Of a DNA stretch of 64,000 bases, positions 32,212 through 41,118 are shown one piece after another. The position numbers and the translations under genes are program-made. Each line of letters opens with the position of its first letter. The first letter of the stretch is position 1. This DNA is from Deltaproteobacteria bacterium (GTDB lineage: Bacteria; Myxococcota_A; UBA796; SXON01): positions 424,044-488,043 of the forward strand of contig CANFCK010000001.1 in NCBI GenBank assembly GCA_947445035.1, read 5' to 3'. Below the pieces are notes generated by a model. That model worked only from the letters and a program-made list of their open reading frames with translations. It did not search any database and was not told the DNA's origin.

Positions 32212-34413
32212 TTGGCCATCATCCCGGTCCCGTCCTACGCCGACATTCCCGCCCCGACCGCGGAAGAGCTGGCGTTGGCCTATGAGGTGGCCTCGCGCAG
32301 CCGCTCCACCGAAGAACAGATCGTGCGGCTGGTCAGCCGCGGCGAGGTGAAGTTCGCCATCTGGGGTCCCGGCGAAGAAGTGCACGGCACCGCGACGGCG
32401 TTGGCGCTCCACAAGGCCTGCGATCGGTCCAAGTTCGGCATCGTCCCGCACTACCGCTCCGGTGCGCTGTGCGCGATGTGGGCCAAACTTGGCGGCTACT
32501 CTGACTTTACCTTGGACGTGCTGCGCCAGCAGTTCAGCAAGGACACCGACCGCATGTCGCGTGGGCGACAGATGGTCTACCACCTCGACATGCCCGAGCT
32601 GGGCATTCTCCCGGTACAATCTCCGGTTGGGATGCAGCTTGGCAAGGCCGCCGGCTACGCGAAGGGCTTCAAGGTCAAGGGCGTTTCGGGCTCGTTGTCG
32701 ATGGCGATCATCGGGGACGGCACCACCGCCGAAGGGGACCTGCACGACGCCATGAACGCGGCGGCGGTGTGGGAACTCCCGACCTTTTTCCTGGTCACCG
32801 ACAACCGCGTCGCCATCTCGACCCAGCCCCACGAGGGGCGCGGCATCCGCGACTTCGGGGTGTACGCCGAGAGCTTCGGCATGCACTTCATCTCGGCTGA
32901 CGGGCGCGACTTCGCCGATGTGTACCAGGCCACCTACCGGGCCGCGCGCTTCATCGTGGAGACGGGAAAGCCAGTCTTCATGCACGTGCACGACCTGCCG
33001 CGCTTCAACGGCCACTCCTCCGCGGCCGACGTCACCTACGACCTGAAGCAGGACGATCCTCTCATCCGCTTCGGTGGGGAGTTGGTTTCAGCAGGTCACC
33101 TCACCACGCGGGATGTGCTGTCGCGCGTGATCGGCGAGGGTCGCGATTTCTTCGCCCACCACGAGCTGGGCAACGTGATGGCCCGCCAGGACGAAGAGGT
33201 CCGCGCGCTCATCGACCAGGTTCGGGGCGAGGCCGAGCCCCCACCGGAGAGCGTTTTCGAGCACATCCGCGCCCCCTTCCCCGACGTTGCAGAGCCAGTT
33301 CCAGGGCCGGGGCAAACGAATATCACCTACGCCGGCGCCATCCGCGCGGCGCTCAAGAACATCATCACCGACCACAACGGCGTGCTCTGGGGCCAGGACG
33401 TGGGACGCCTTGGCGGGGTCATGACCGCCACGGCGGGGCTCAAAAAACTCTTTCCCGATCGGATCATCGACGCGCCCCTCAACGAGCCGCTCATCCTGGG
33501 CACCGGATGCGGAGCGGGTTTGCATCGCGACCTGTTGGCGCTACCAGAAATCCAGTTCGGCGACTACACGCTCAACGCGTTCCATTGGCTCGTCCACATG
33601 GGCAACCTGTACTGGTGCACCAACGGACGCAGCAATTTTGCCACCATCCTGCGCACGCCGGTCGATCCCTTCGGCGGGGGCGCGGTGTACCACTCGATGT
33701 CGCTCGACGGGTACTTCACGCCGATTCCGGGCCTGACCATCCTCATGCCCAGCACCAGCTTCGACGTGTACGGGCTTTTGATGTCGGCGGCGCGGTATCG
33801 TGGTCCGGTCATCTGCCTTGAGCCGAAGTGGATGTATCGCCAGGCCCTCGGTCCCGCCTTCCCTGGCGAGCCCACCGAGCCCGATGCGATCACGACGCTC
33901 AAGAAGTCGATCATGCGCGGCGAGGTGCCCGACCTTCCCGCGGACCTGGCGGTTCCTATCGGGAAGGGGATCGTGCGCCGCCCAGGCCGCGACATCACGC
34001 TGGTGGCGTGGGGGCGCGCGGTGTGGACGTGCATGGGCGCGGCTACGACGTTGGCCAAAGAGGGCGTCGAGGTCGAGATCATCGACCTGCGAACGCTGGT
34101 CCCGCCGGACATGGAGTTGGTGTACGAGAGCGTCGCGCGCACCGGGCGGCTGTTGGTCGCCGCGGAGGATCGCACCTTCTCGGGTTTCGTCCGGCAGATC
34201 CAGGGCGATGTCATCGAGCGCTTCCCGGGGTTGCCGGCGGTCGCGCTCGGTCAGAAGTACGTTCCGGGCGTCGCTCAGAACCTGGCTTTGGAAGAGGCGG
34301 TGGTGTTCAACGCCGAGGATGTCCTGCGTGGCGCACGCGCCATCGTCGCGACGAAGGTCGGGGTGTCCAGGACCAAGGTGGTCGAGGTCGCGCCGAGGTA
34401 CTTCTTGGTGTGA
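32212..34413 (+). CDS. Fused alpha-beta E1 component of a 2-oxoacid dehydrogenase (branched-chain type)
   Basis: 733 aa starting at TTG 32212, which has GGAG five nt upstream and no nearby ATG. Residues ~1-350 are the E1-alpha part, with the TPP signature IGDGTTAEGDLHDAMN...FLVTDN, GEEVHGTATALAL and HYRSGALC. Residues ~380-733 are the E1-beta (transketolase pyrimidine-binding) part, with GQDVGRLGGVM, DAPLNEPLILGTGCG, EIQFGDY and the C-terminal ITLVAWGRAVWTCMGAA and IDLRTLVPPDME. The enzyme decarboxylates a branched-chain 2-oxoacid (or pyruvate) and passes the acyl group to E2 lipoate. No E2, E3 or lipoyl protein is in the window. Fusion of the two halves in one chain is known from several phyla. 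Confidence 0.92.
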   Translation: MAIIPVPSYADIPAPTAEELALAYEVASRSRSTEEQIVRLVSRGEVKFAIWGPGEEVHGTATALALHKACDRSKFGIVPHYRSGALCAMWAKLGGYSDFTLDVLRQQFSKDTDRMSRGRQMVYHLDMPELGILPVQSPVGMQLGKAAGYAKGFKVKGVSGSLSMAIIGDGTTAEGDLHDAMNAAAVWELPTFFLVTDNRVAISTQPHEGRGIRDFGVYAESFGMHFISADGRDFADVYQATYRAARFIVETGKPVFMHVHDLPRFNGHSSAADVTYDLKQDDPLIRFGGELVSAGHLTTRDVLSRVIGEGRDFFAHHELGNVMARQDEEVRALIDQVRGEAEPPPESVFEHIRAPFPDVAEPVPGPGQTNITYAGAIRAALKNIITDHNGVLWGQDVGRLGGVMTATAGLKKLFPDRIIDAPLNEPLILGTGCGAGLHRDLLALPEIQFGDYTLNAFHWLVHMGNLYWCTNGRSNFATILRTPVDPFGGGAVYHSMSLDGYFTPIPGLTILMPSTSFDVYGLLMSAARYRGPVICLEPKWMYRQALGPAFPGEPTEPDAITTLKKSIMRGEVPDLPADLAVPIGKGIVRRPGRDITLVAWGRAVWTCMGAATTLAKEGVEVEIIDLRTLVPPDMELVYESVARTGRLLVAAEDRTFSGFVRQIQGDVIERFPGLPAVALGQKYVPGVAQNLALEEAVVFNAEDVLRGARAIVATKVGVSRTKVVEVAPRYFLV

Positions 34414-34419
34414 GAGCGG

Positions 34420-34464
34420 CTACCGAAGCGGATTCACGACCCGAACGCCACCGATCACCTGGCC
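34420..34464. repeat. Copy 1 of a 45-bp direct repeat (vapC tail)
   Basis: This segment matches 35794-35838 at all but about four positions. Read leftward it encodes GQVIGGVRVVNPLR plus TAG, identical in sequence to the last 14 residues of the PIN toxin at 35794, but here there is no toxin gene in front of it. It abuts the 3' end of the 433-aa secreted protein gene. Confidence 0.85.
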
Positions 34465-34468
34465 GGCC

Positions 34469-35770
34469 CTACTCCTCATCGCCTCCCAGCTTCCGCAACA
34501 TCGCCAAAAACCCGCCCAGCTCTGCGGGTGTCAGCGGCAGCACCAACTCGCCAGTGACGACGCCGTGATGGACGCCGAGGGCGAGGCTGACGGCGTCCCC
34601 GAGTCGCTGCGGCTTGCCCTCCGCGTCGAGGATCAACCACGAACTGAGCACCAGCGGGAAGCGCGCCGCCTGGTCTGCAAAGGCGGCGCCCGCCCAGTTC
34701 GCCCCTCCCCCTTGCTCCATCTGGGACACCGCCGCCTGACCGGTCGAGCCGTACAGCGCGCCTGGCCGGCCGGCGAACCAGAACCAGTCCTCGTCCACCT
34801 GGGCCCGAAAATGGGTCGCGTCCAGCCGCTCTACCTTCAGCTTCATCGCCCGGAGCGCGCGCGCAGCACGTCGGGCAACGACCTCCGCTGAAAGCACGGC
34901 GCCATCGACGTCTGCGAGGGGCAGCACCGCGGCAAGCTGCATCTCGGCCGGGCCCTCGCCGACCACCGCGAACATCACCCCGGCGGTGATGGGCAAGAGG
35001 CGTTGGAGCGCCCGCGCCCGCGCGAGGTCGCCCCCCTTGAAGAACAACCGCAAGTCCACCCGATCGAAGGCCACGCCCAAGGACAAAACCGCTGCCGGCG
35101 CAAGCTGGGTGTGGATATCGACCGGTGCGCGCGGCGCCAGGGGAATCACGCTCGCGAGCTCGGCCGAAGTGCCCGCGATGGCGAAGCGGATGGGCTGACC
35201 AGACGCCAGCGGCACGTGGACACCGAAGTCGCCGGCCAACGCGTCGCCTTCTTCGGTGGGAAGCCGGCCTACGAGGAGGCAGCCGTCGTCGCCCGGCAAC
35301 GCGTCGAGCAGCGCGACGGGCGCCTCGTGGACCGTGACGTCAGGCGCGGCGGGTCCGATCTCGACGTGGGCCCAGCCGTCATCGACACGGAGTCGGTACT
35401 CTTCGTCTCGACGCCGCACCAGCCAACCGGTCGGCGCGAGCACTGCGACCGCGGTCGGGTCGTCAGCCGTGAGCGCGGCGGCGACCGCTTCGGTGCTGCC
35501 TGGGGAGGGGAACGCGAACTCGTAGCGGTGTGTCTTGGGGTCGATCGCCGAGACGACGGGCGCGCCGGCGGCGAAGATCGGCGCCCAGCGTTCCCGCCCG
35601 ACGCCCCCGGTCCCCAGCATTCCCGAGAGCTTTGAAAACTCGGCCCACGCGCGTTCCCCGTCGGCGCAGCTGACCGCGAACCCGGCGGGGCTGCGGTCCA
35701 CGCGGGCGAGGTTGTCGCCCAGGGGCGCGGCGACGGCAAGGTCGATGAGGAAGAGCACAGCGCCCAGCAT
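34469..35770 (-). CDS. Secreted hypothetical protein
   Basis: The start at ATG 35770 opens a signal peptide (MLGAVLFLIDLAVA, cleavage near APLGD), giving 433 aa; the longer frame from 35890 would run antisense to its neighbour. The mature protein has blocks such as VDRSPAGFAVSCADGERAW, HRYEFAFPSPGST, VALLDALPGDDGCLLVGRLP and LRLFFKGGDLARARALQRLL, and a C-terminal SWLILDAEGKPQRLGDAVSL. The alternation resembles large alpha/beta periplasmic proteins of myxobacteria that I cannot place in a family. No membrane helix follows the signal. It is bounded on both sides by copies of a 45-bp vapC-tail repeat, so it may have been inserted as a unit. Confidence 0.75.
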   Translation of the reverse strand: MLGAVLFLIDLAVAAPLGDNLARVDRSPAGFAVSCADGERAWAEFSKLSGMLGTGGVGRERWAPIFAAGAPVVSAIDPKTHRYEFAFPSPGSTEAVAAALTADDPTAVAVLAPTGWLVRRRDEEYRLRVDDGWAHVEIGPAAPDVTVHEAPVALLDALPGDDGCLLVGRLPTEEGDALAGDFGVHVPLASGQPIRFAIAGTSAELASVIPLAPRAPVDIHTQLAPAAVLSLGVAFDRVDLRLFFKGGDLARARALQRLLPITAGVMFAVVGEGPAEMQLAAVLPLADVDGAVLSAEVVARRAARALRAMKLKVERLDATHFRAQVDEDWFWFAGRPGALYGSTGQAAVSQMEQGGGANWAGAAFADQAARFPLVLSSWLILDAEGKPQRLGDAVSLALGVHHGVVTGELVLPLTPAELGGFLAMLRKLGGDEE

Positions 35771-35793
35771 ACGGCGCCGGCGGGGAGTTCGCT

Positions 35794-35838
35794 CTACCGA
35801 AGCGGATTCACGACGCGAACGCCGCCGATCACTTGTCC
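35794..35838. repeat. Copy 2 of the 45-bp direct repeat
   Basis: This is the 3' end of the vapC-like gene. The matching copy lies 1374 bp to the left at 34420-34464, in the same orientation, with the secreted-protein gene between them. Confidence 0.85.
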
Positions 35839-36210
35839 GTGATTGAGGTGCTCGGTGTAGAGCCGAGTCGCCCCAAGGCGAGCCGCGCACACCACGATCA
35901 TCGCGTCCCAGAACGAGAGCTGGTGGGCGGAGGCGCTTGAGATCGCGGCCAGCACATCGTCTACCTCAGGGCGCCACACATCCCACGCGCGGTACGCGCC
36001 GACGACCCTGAGGATCGCCGCGTCGGGCGCCGCCAGTTTCTTACGCGCGTTGACGGAGAACTCTTGGAGCACCTGGGTGCTGAGCACTCCGGCGCGCGCC
36101 TCCCACAGCTCGTGGAGTGCGGCAGCGGCCCGCTCGTGCTTTGCCCCGGCGCCGGGATCGTAGGCATAGAGGAGCACGTTGGTATCCACAAACGTGCGCT
36201 CAACGGTCAT
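35794..36210 (-). CDS. PIN-domain toxin, VapC-like
   Basis: 138 aa. The PIN nuclease acidic residues are present: FVDTNVLLYAYD (Asp 9), TQVLQEFSVN (Glu ~50), and LSFWDAMIVVCA (Asp ~100), with a last acidic region near YTEHLNHGQ. VapC toxins cleave tRNA or rRNA and are neutralised by a cognate antitoxin. The gene overlaps the upstream antitoxin gene by 11 nt, the standard antitoxin-first arrangement. Its last 45 bp are duplicated at 34420-34464. The pair is likely autoregulated through the antitoxin, but no operator was identified. Confidence 0.9.
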   Translation of the reverse strand: MTVERTFVDTNVLLYAYDPGAGAKHERAAAALHELWEARAGVLSTQVLQEFSVNARKKLAAPDAAILRVVGAYRAWDVWRPEVDDVLAAISSASAHQLSFWDAMIVVCAARLGATRLYTEHLNHGQVIGGVRVVNPLR

Positions 36211-36433
36211 GGGCCTCCTCTCTGGTCAGCCACGCCACGCCTCCGAGCGGGAGCCCGGCCTTGAGGTCGTCGAGCGCGAGCCGCTTACACGCCTCGTACG
36301 CTTCGTCTTCGGCGGCGAGCCGTTCGATGGTCGCCGCGACGAGCGCGCTGATCGAGCTGCCCTGCCGCGCGGCGAGCACCCGCGCGTGCTCGATCACGTG
36401 CTGCGAGAGGCGAACGGTCAGGTTCTGAGTCAT
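36200..36433 (-). CDS. Ribbon-helix-helix-type antitoxin partner
   Basis: 77 aa starting at ATG 36433. The N-terminal TQNLTVRLSQHVIEHARVLA and QGSSISALVAATIERLA read as a ribbon strand followed by two helices, i.e. a MetJ/Arc-like DNA-binding fold typical of antitoxins paired with PIN toxins. The C-terminal tail (EACKRLALDDLKAGLPLGG) should wrap the toxin. It overlaps the vapC-like gene by 11 nt, so the toxin would be translated only with the antitoxin. Short upstream space (64 bp) to the next gene would hold the autoregulated promoter. Confidence 0.82.
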   Translation of the reverse strand: MTQNLTVRLSQHVIEHARVLAARQGSSISALVAATIERLAAEDEAYEACKRLALDDLKAGLPLGGVAWLTREEAHDR

Positions 36434-36497
36434 TGGAGCGGACCCGTTCGCGCCGCTGCGTGCCTACCCGCTCCTACTCGTCCACCAATTCCGCAGA

Positions 36498-37127
36498 TCA
36501 GTCCGGCAGCCACTCCACCACCAGCGCCACGCTCTCGGTCACCGGATGGCAGCCGGCCTCGTCCAGCGCCACGATCACGAGGTCGAAGACCTCGGTGTGC
36601 CCCGAGGCGGTGCCACGCACGTCGAACGTGCCGGTGAGCTCCTCCGCACAGGTCCAGCCTTCCCCCGAACCCGAACAGTCAACCCACGCAGTGTCGTCGA
36701 TCATCGCATCACGATACTGCACGATCGGGGTGTCGAGCGTCTCACCGCCGCTGCCGGTCAGGCTCACCGCGATCCCCGCCACCGCCTCCGCGGTGCAGTC
36801 CAGCGGCTCCAGGGTCAGCTCCACCAGCTCGCCCACCACGTGGCACTCGCCCTGGGCGACGTCCACCTCGACCGTCTGGTCGGCGAATCCCGGTGCGCCC
36901 GCGGTGATGGCGAAGAGGCCAGCGACCTCGACACCGCAGGACCAGGTGCCCCCAAAGGCGTCGCAGGCGCCGACCTCGACACCGTCCACCGCGTAGGTGA
37001 CCGCGACGTCGGGAATGTCGGCGCCATCGGCATCGACGATGGTCAGCGTGGTGGAGTAGGCGGCCATGGTGTCACAGGCCAGGGGTTCGCCGCCGTCGCA
37101 GGCGGTCAATAGGGCGAACAAGAGCAT
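36498..37127 (-). CDS. Lipoprotein with tandem carboxypeptidase-regulatory-like domains
   Basis: The start ATG 37127 is set by the lipobox that follows (LLFALLTACDGG, Cys 10), giving 209 aa; the same frame stays open far upstream only because of the high GC content. The mature part contains two similar beta-sandwich units, each with Cys pairs: STTLTIVDADGADIPDVAVT / GVEVGACDAFGGTWSCGVEV / GLFAITAGAPGFADQTVEVD, then GIAVSLTGSGGETLDTPIVQ / DCSGSGEGWTCAEELTG / TFDVRGTASGHTEVFDLVIV. This is the CarboxypepD_reg-like design (…G.F.i.a.a.G...), common as adhesive or surface modules. Function unknown. Confidence 0.75.
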   Translation of the reverse strand: MLLFALLTACDGGEPLACDTMAAYSTTLTIVDADGADIPDVAVTYAVDGVEVGACDAFGGTWSCGVEVAGLFAITAGAPGFADQTVEVDVAQGECHVVGELVELTLEPLDCTAEAVAGIAVSLTGSGGETLDTPIVQYRDAMIDDTAWVDCSGSGEGWTCAEELTGTFDVRGTASGHTEVFDLVIVALDEAGCHPVTESVALVVEWLPD

Positions 37128-37228
37128 GGTGGGAGACCTCGGGAGGAAGGGTAGCAAAGGGCGTGCCAGCTCGATGGGGCCCGGATCGTAGCGTCGGGCC
37201 GCCGCACACCGCGCCGGCGCGATCGCGG

Positions 37229-37625
37229 CTACCGCACCGAAAGTGAGTGCCACACGTGGACGTTCGGACCGCCGTACCCTTCGAGGTACCCGGGGTAGGC
37301 GGCGGCGTCGACGTACTGTGCCAGCGGCAGGATCTGCATCCACCAGCACCCGACGTAGTCGGTGGAGTCCACGTCGCTGACCATGCAGTGGGTGCCCGCT
37401 GACAGGTAGTATTGGTCGTGGAGGCCGTTGAAGCCGGTGCAGGTCGGGGTCCAGCCAATACAAGCCGTCGCCCACCGACGAGCCATCGTCGAGGACCGCC
37501 TGGCACGACGCCAACGCACAGATCACGTCCGCACCCAGGGCCCCGTCGTCGGCGCCGTCGGCGAACCAGGCGGCCTCGGTGCAGGGATCGGCGCGGCACG
37601 AAACGAGGAGTAGGGCGACCAACAT
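37229..37625 (-). pseudogene. Frameshifted lipoprotein gene
   Basis: From ATG 37625 the frame gives a lipoprotein start (MLVALLLVSCRADPC, Cys 10) and good sequence up to DDGSSVGDGLYWLDPD, then turns Arg/Pro-rich. The next frame takes over with CTGFNGLHDQYYLSAGTHC, STDYVGCWWMQILPLAQYVD and ends HVWHSLSVR at the TAG at 37229. One base appears lost or gained near 37440. The joined product would be about 130 aa with eight or so cysteines. No family is recognised. It may be a real decay or a sequencing error. Confidence 0.6.
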
Positions 37626-37664
37626 GGGGCGATCATAGGCCATGCCGCCGGATACCGGGGGCGC

Positions 37665-38315
37665 ATGTGCGGTCGTTTTTCGCTCCACCACCCCACCGAC
37701 GATATCCACGAGCGCTTCAACATCGAGCACCCGGTCTTCCTGGTCGAGCCTCGCTACAACATCGCGCCCACCCAGCCGATCGCGGTGGTCACCCCGGCGC
37801 GGGAGCTGGTGGAGATGCGTTGGGGGCTCATCCCGCGGTGGTCCAAAGACGGCAAGCCCTGGATCAACGCCCGCGGCGAGACCCTGGCGGAAAAGTCGTC
37901 CTTTCGCGTGGCGTTCAACCAGCGACGGGTCGTCGTGCCCCTCAGCGGCTTCTACGAGTGGCGGCACCAGGGAAAGCTCCGGGTGCCGCTGCACATCCGC
38001 CTCCGCGATGGAGCGCCCTTCGGGGTCGCGGCGATCTGGGAGCCGCCCAGCTCGCAGGATGGGCATCCCACCGTTGCCTTGGTCACGGTGGCCGCCAACG
38101 CGTTGATCCAGCCGCTCCACCAGCGCATGCCCGCCATTCTGAGTCGCGAGGATGAAGCGCGTTGGCTGGACCCTGTGAACGAGGCGGCAGCGGGCCTGTT
38201 GCGCAGCTACCCCGCGGAGCTGATGGAGTGTTTCACCGTCTCCACCCGCGTCAACGGCGTCAAGGACGACGATCCTGGGCTCATCGTGCCCGAGCGGCAG
38301 GGGCTGTTCGGATAG
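37665..38315 (+). CDS. yedK: SOS response-associated protein, HMCES/YedK family
   Basis: 216 aa with the complete active site of the SRAP family: catalytic Cys 2 directly after the initiator Met (MCGRFSLHHP), PRYNIAPTQPIAVV, MRWGLIPRW, INARGETLAEKSSFR (Asn that orients the crosslink), GFYEW (catalytic Glu) and LHQRMPAIL (His near residue 151). These proteins crosslink to abasic sites in single-stranded DNA through Cys 2 and protect them from breakage. Length is typical. No LexA box was recognised in the 39 bp before it, so SOS control is not shown by the sequence. It is followed 9 bp later by the carbonic-anhydrase-like gene, probably co-transcribed. Confidence 0.94.
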   Translation: MCGRFSLHHPTDDIHERFNIEHPVFLVEPRYNIAPTQPIAVVTPARELVEMRWGLIPRWSKDGKPWINARGETLAEKSSFRVAFNQRRVVVPLSGFYEWRHQGKLRVPLHIRLRDGAPFGVAAIWEPPSSQDGHPTVALVTVAANALIQPLHQRMPAILSREDEARWLDPVNEAAAGLLRSYPAELMECFTVSTRVNGVKDDDPGLIVPERQGLFG

Positions 38316-38324
38316 CTTGGGCCG

Positions 38325-38831
38325 ATGATCGAACCGTACGGCGAGCTGCGCCCTGACATCCACCCCAACGCCTGGCTACATCCGGGCGCGCATGTGCTCG
38401 GCGACGTCCAGTTGGCCTCCGGAGTGAGCGTCTGGCCGACGGTCGTCCTTCGCGGTGACCAAGGCCGCATCAGCATCGGCGAGGACACCAACCTCCAGGA
38501 CGGCACCATCGCCCACGGCACCGGCGGCGTCTCGGTGGTGACCATCGGCGCCCGCTGCACCGTCGGCCACCGCGCCATCCTCCACGGCTGCACCGTCGAG
38601 GACGATGTCCTGGTTGGGATGGGCAGCATCCTTTTGGACCACGCCTACGTGGAGAGCTGGTGCATCATCGGCGCGGGAGCGCTCGTTCCCGGCGGGATGC
38701 GCATTCCGTCGGGGTCGCTGGTGCTCGGGGCGCCGGCAAGGGTGGTGCGGACGCTGCGAGAGGCTGATCGGGAGCGTATCCGCCACGGGTGTCGCGAATA
38801 CCTCAGGCTGATGGCGGGCTACCGGGGGTGA
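38325..38831 (+). CDS. Gamma-carbonic-anhydrase-like left-handed beta-helix protein
   Basis: 168 aa built of hexapeptide repeats (HPNAWLHPGAHVLGDVQLAS, VSVWPTVVLRGDQGRISIGE, TNLQDGTIAHG) typical of the YrdA/PaaY/CaiE gamma-class family, which trimerises and binds metal through three His. Candidates are His in IAHGTG, in CTVGHRAILHGC and in LLDHAY. The sequence LDHAYVESWCIIGAGALVPGGM and the final SLVLGAPARVVRTLRE are characteristic. Activity may be carbonic anhydrase or uncharacterised. Its ATG is 9 bp after yedK. Confidence 0.92.
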   Translation: MIEPYGELRPDIHPNAWLHPGAHVLGDVQLASGVSVWPTVVLRGDQGRISIGEDTNLQDGTIAHGTGGVSVVTIGARCTVGHRAILHGCTVEDDVLVGMGSILLDHAYVESWCIIGAGALVPGGMRIPSGSLVLGAPARVVRTLREADRERIRHGCREYLRLMAGYRG

Positions 38832-38888
38832 GGATGGGGTGCGGTGGGGCGCTCGGGCGGGTCGATGCGCGTCGTGCTTTCGCTGGTT

Positions 38889-39060
38889 TTGGACGCGGAT
38901 GGGACCGGTTCGGTGACCCCTCTACGGCGATCGAGGCCTGCGAGCCGCCCGTCGGCGCCTGTGTGGACGACAGGACCGACTGCGACGGGCTTCTCGATGA
39001 CGCGGACGACAATCTGGCTGCGGCCACCCGGAGTCCCTTCTTTCCGGACGCTGACGGCGA
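38889..39060 (+). pseudogene. Decayed MopE-repeat fragment
   Basis: The sequence first reads LVLDADGTG in one frame and then, after a shift near 38905, RFGDPSTAIEACEPPVGACV and DDRTDCDGLLDDADDNL, ending SPFFPDADGEG. This is the 'DADGDGFGDP...CE.P.G.V.D..DCDD' unit of MopE-type surface proteins. It has no start, no signal peptide and no Cys-rich continuation; instead it runs into the 9-bp minisatellite. I interpret it as a scrap of a lost MopE paralogue. Confidence 0.6.
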
Positions 39061-39066
39061 GGGCCG

Positions 39067-39249
<183 letters not shown>

Positions 39250-39250
<1 letters not shown>

Positions 39251-40494
39251 TACTCGAAGCTCTTGGCCCCCGGCGTCGCGCTCGTAGCCTTGCTTCGACG
39301 CGCCGCGGCGGTGCGAATTCCCTCCGCCGTCGTCGTCTTGCGCGTACGCGCGGATCGCAGGGCCTCCCCCGTGTCGAGCTTGCCGCCCGCGGCAAGGCGC
39401 TCAACCTCTGCAAGCAGGTGACGGTCGCGGTCGGTGACGAGGTTGAACACCCGGCCCTGACGACCCATGCGACCCACCCGACCGATTCGGTGCATGTAGT
39501 CGCTGGCGCGTTCCGGCAGCTCCCAGTTCAGGACGAAGGCGAGGTCGCTCAGGTCGAGCCCACGACCAGCCAGCTCGGTGGTGACCAGCACCCGACCGAC
39601 ACCCGCGACAAAGCCCTTGATCGCCTTCTGACGCTCACGCGGGAGCAGGCCCCCGTGGACCACGACGACATCGTGTCCGCGTTCTTTGAGCGCGACGGCG
39701 GCGACGTCGGCGGTCTCGCGGCGGTTGGCGAAGATGATGCCGCGCGCTTTGGGGCCGATCGAGACCAACAGATCGCTGGCGGCGTCGGCGCGGGCCGACG
39801 CCTTGACCGGGATGTTCTTGACCTGGAGGCTCTCCGGCGCGGTGTGGGCGTCCTTCGAGAGCAGGAGCGCCGGCTTCTCGGGGCGGACGCTGAGCCAGTG
39901 GCGGATGGGCTCGGGGAGAGTCGCCGACATCCACCACGGGAGCGCGTTGGTGGCCACGGCGATGATCGCCTCCACAGGGCCGCGTTGCCCGGGCGACAAC
40001 AGCGTGTCCGCTTCGTCCACGACCAGGATGCGCACGTCCGTGAGGTCTACCAGCCCGTCGGCGACGAGGCGTGCCAGCCGAGGGGGGTTCGCCACGAGGA
40101 TGTCCATCACCTGCCGCAGCGTGATGTTGGTGTCGTGCCCGGATTCTCCGCCGGCCACGGCCCGAACGCGCAGTCGAGCCGCGTGCGTCAGGGTCTTGAC
40201 AACCTTGGTGGTCTGGGTGACCAGCTCGCGGGTGCTGGTCAGGATCACCGCGCGCGGGCGGGCCGGGACGGTCGCCTGACCGTCGGCCTCTTCGACCGCC
40301 TTGATTCGCTGGACCAGCGGCACGGCGTAGGCGAGGGTCTTGCCCGAGCCGGTACGGGCTACAGCGACAGCCGACTTTCCGTGGAGGAAGGCGGGAATGG
40401 CGAGGCGTTGGACCGGGGTCGGGGCGCGGATCCCCGCTGCCTCGAGTACCGCGACGAGCTCAGGGAGGACCCCGAATTCCATGAAGTTGGACAT
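39250..40494 (-). CDS. DEAD-box RNA helicase
   Basis: 414 aa with the full motif set: Q-motif region FMEFGVLPELVAVLEAAGI...PTPVQ, motif I ARTGSGKT (~residue 46-53), Ia TSTRELV, II VVDEADTL, III WWMSATLP, IV GIIFANRRETADV, V TTELAGRGLDLSDL and VI HRIGRVGRMGR. Motif Ib reads ANPPRL rather than TPGRL, a minor deviation. The basic C-terminal tail (about 45 residues rich in Arg, Lys, Thr, Ala) probably binds RNA, as in RhlE-like helicases of ribosome assembly or cold adaptation. The stop TAG borders a C16 run, so slippage there would not alter the protein but could affect sequence quality. Confidence 0.95.
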
Positions 40495-40542
40495 GGCGGC
40501 CCCGTAGCCGATCGCGCGGTGCTTGTGCTATTGCCACCGTCC

Positions 40543-41073
40543 ATGCCCCCCCTCCTCCTCCTCTCCAGTGCCCTCGCCGCCTCGCTCGCAGGGGTCACCC
40601 TGCCCGATCAGGTCAAGGTCGCCGGGCAGGCGATCACCCTCAACGGGCTCGGGTTGCGCGAGAAGTACTACATCGACATCTACGTGGGGGGCCTCTACCT
40701 CCAACACCCCACGCACGACGCCGCGGCGGCCATCGCAGCCGACGAGCCCAAACGCATCGTCATGCACTTCGTCTACAAGGCGGTCACGCACCAGCAGATG
40801 CTGGCGACCTTTCAGGAGGGTTTCGGCGACCGCTCGACAGGACCGCAGGGAAAGAATGTTGTGGAGATGGGAAGCTGGGTCCCGGCGAGCGGCGTGAAGC
40901 GTGGTGACGAGCTGGGTTTTGACTACACGCCCGGCGTCGGCACCACGATGACACTCAACGGCGCGGCCCTGGGCACCATTCCCGGTGCCGACTTCATGAA
41001 GATGGTCTTCGGGATCTACCTGGGCCCCAAGCCGCCGACTGCGGCGCTCAAGGCGGGGATGCTCGGGGGCTGA
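40543..41073 (+). CDS. Exported chalcone isomerase-like protein
   Basis: The start ATG 40543 begins a signal peptide (MPPLLLLSSALAASLA); the open frame to the left is antisense to the helicase. The 176-aa protein matches bacterial chalcone-isomerase-like (CHI-fold) proteins: LNGLGLREKYYIDIYVGGLYL, PKRIVMHFVYKAVTHQQM, RGDELGFDYTPGVGTTMTLN and FMKMVFGIYLGPKPPT. In bacteria this periplasmic fold is thought to bind fatty acids or other hydrophobic ligands rather than isomerise flavonoids; that is family knowledge. It stands alone, divergent from the helicase with 48 bp between starts. Confidence 0.9.
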   Translation: MPPLLLLSSALAASLAGVTLPDQVKVAGQAITLNGLGLREKYYIDIYVGGLYLQHPTHDAAAAIAADEPKRIVMHFVYKAVTHQQMLATFQEGFGDRSTGPQGKNVVEMGSWVPASGVKRGDELGFDYTPGVGTTMTLNGAALGTIPGADFMKMVFGIYLGPKPPTAALKAGMLGG

Positions 41074-41118
41074 GCGCTCCACCCGCGCGTATCCCCAGCC
41101 GACGGGCTAAGTTGCCCT

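Noticed and set aside
36498-38363. A single 621-aa minus-strand gene
   Set aside because: It joins a real lipoprotein, a frameshifted lipoprotein and antisense of yedK; start and frame evidence support separate genes.
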